Source: Propionibacteriaceae bacterium UBA4569 (lineage in GTDB: Bacteria > Actinomycetota > Actinomycetes > Propionibacteriales > Propionibacteriaceae). From it: a stretch of DNA of 6,072 bases. The stretch lies in NCBI GenBank assembly GCA_002387005.1, contig DGKN01000251.1, forward strand, positions 43,052 through 49,123, given 5' to 3'. A program made the translations under genes and the position numbers. This document shows positions 5,411 to 6,072 of the stretch, piece by piece. Position 1 is the stretch's first letter. Every line of letters begins with the position of its first letter. The notes beneath the pieces are model-generated. The model saw only the letters and a list, made by a program, of their open reading frames with translations, was not told the origin of the DNA and made no database searches.

Positions 5411-6072
5411 GCGCGGAGTCGGTGCAGCCTGCCTCCGGGGCACTGCTCGGCCCGCTCGAGGTGGGCCCCGTCGCCCACGGCGGCCACTGCGTCGCGCGTC
5501 ATGACGGACGGGTCATCTTCGTCCGCCAGGCCATCCCAGGCGAGACGGTGATGGTGCGGGTCAGCGATGACTCCAAGAAGAACTTCTGGCGTGGTGACGC
5601 GGTCGAGGTCATCGTCCCTTCGCCCGACCGGGTCACCCCACCGTGCCCGATTGCCGGGGTTTGCGGTGGCTGTGACTTCCAGCATGTCAGCGCCGCCAGA
5701 CAGCTCGAGCTCAAGCGCCAGGTGGTCGCCGAACAGTTGCACCGCCTCGCCGGAATCGAGTGGACCGGAACGGTCGAACAGGTTTACCCCCGGTGTGGCT
5801 GGCGCACCCGCGCCCGCTACGCCGTCGACCATGGCGAGGCCCGCGCGAGAGTCGGAATGCGGGCCCATCGCTCGCACGAGGTGGTGGAACTGCCCGAGCA
5901 GGGCTGCCTGATCGCCTCTGACCGGGGCCCCTCGCGCAGCGAGCTGGACGAGTTGGCGCAGCGGGCCGGCGATGAGATCCGCGTCGTGGTGCCGGCCAAA
6001 GGCGCACCGCTGGCCCTCGTCGGGGACGAACGGCGTTCCGAGGAGCTGGTCCTGGAGAGCTCGGGTGGCCGC
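5407..6072 (+). CDS. TRAM domain class I SAM-dependent RNA methyltransferase (RlmD/TrmA-like), N-terminal part
   Basis: The first 222 codons of a gene that runs off the right edge with no stop. It is an RNA (uracil-5)-methyltransferase-type protein. An N-terminal TRAM RNA-binding domain (about 12-72) has PVAHGGHCVARHDGRVIFV and IPGETVMVRV. It is followed by the [4Fe-4S] ligand pattern C80-x5-C86-GG-C89 with DFQH, and a likely fourth cysteine, C167 (LPEQGCLIA), as in RumA/RlmD. The central region is starting at the window end; the SAM-binding Rossmann domain and catalytic Cys lie outside, so activity and target (rRNA or tRNA) cannot be judged. GTG 5407 is chosen because GGAG (5396-5399) lies 7 nt upstream and the GTGA overlap with the permease stop implies coupled translation. 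A second in-frame GTG at 5422, with GGAG 4 nt upstream, is possible. M. tuberculosis Rv2689c is the likely syntenic counterpart. Confidence 0.9.
   Translation, partial: MSAESVQPASGALLGPLEVGPVAHGGHCVARHDGRVIFVRQAIPGETVMVRVSDDSKKNFWRGDAVEVIVPSPDRVTPPCPIAGVCGGCDFQHVSAARQLELKRQVVAEQLHRLAGIEWTGTVEQVYPRCGWRTRARYAVDHGEARARVGMRAHRSHEVVELPEQGCLIASDRGPSRSELDELAQRAGDEIRVVVPAKGAPLALVGDERRSEELVLESSGGR

Overview
The window is GC-rich chromosomal DNA of an actinobacterium. The evidence is strong G/C third-position codon bias, GTG starts, and a block of genes that sit together in Actinomycetota: DUF3093, dut, DUF3710, an OB-fold protein, two TrkA/RCK proteins, a large APC permease and a TRAM-domain RNA methyltransferase. 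From memory, the order closely matches the Mycobacterium tuberculosis Rv2698-Rv2689c region. A propionibacterial or related origin is possible, but the sequence does not prove it.

Layout: (1) Plus strand, 1-1891: the 3' end of a DUF3093 gene overlaps dut (dUTPase). A 191-bp gap follows, with an inverted repeat and a likely -10 box, then a DUF3710 gene and a tightly linked small OB-fold gene. (2) Minus strand, 1922-3272: two RCK (TrkA-type) K+ transport regulatory proteins in one operon, ceoB-like then ceoC-like, convergent with the OB-fold gene. (3) Plus strand, from 3389 to the window end: a 673-residue permease resembling the K+/H+ symporter KimA, overlapping the start of a 23S rRNA/tRNA m5U-type methyltransferase that runs off the window.

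Functionally, the left part is nucleotide-pool sanitation plus conserved proteins of uncertain role. The centre and right form a likely potassium-homeostasis module: two cytosolic nucleotide-binding RCK subunits divergently transcribed from a KimA-like transporter, with no TrkH/KtrB-type pore gene in view. The divergent gap holds a perfect inverted repeat with 9-bp arms (3328-3351), a good operator candidate, and a -10 box placed for leaderless expression of the permease.

The most unexpected non-coding signals are a perfect, spacer-less 22-bp palindrome inside the OB-fold gene (1614-1635) and the 3328-3351 inverted repeat. I see no mobile element, CRISPR array, tRNA or rRNA, and no gene-free stretch longer than about 190 bp. 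All genes look intact apart from the two cut by the window edges.
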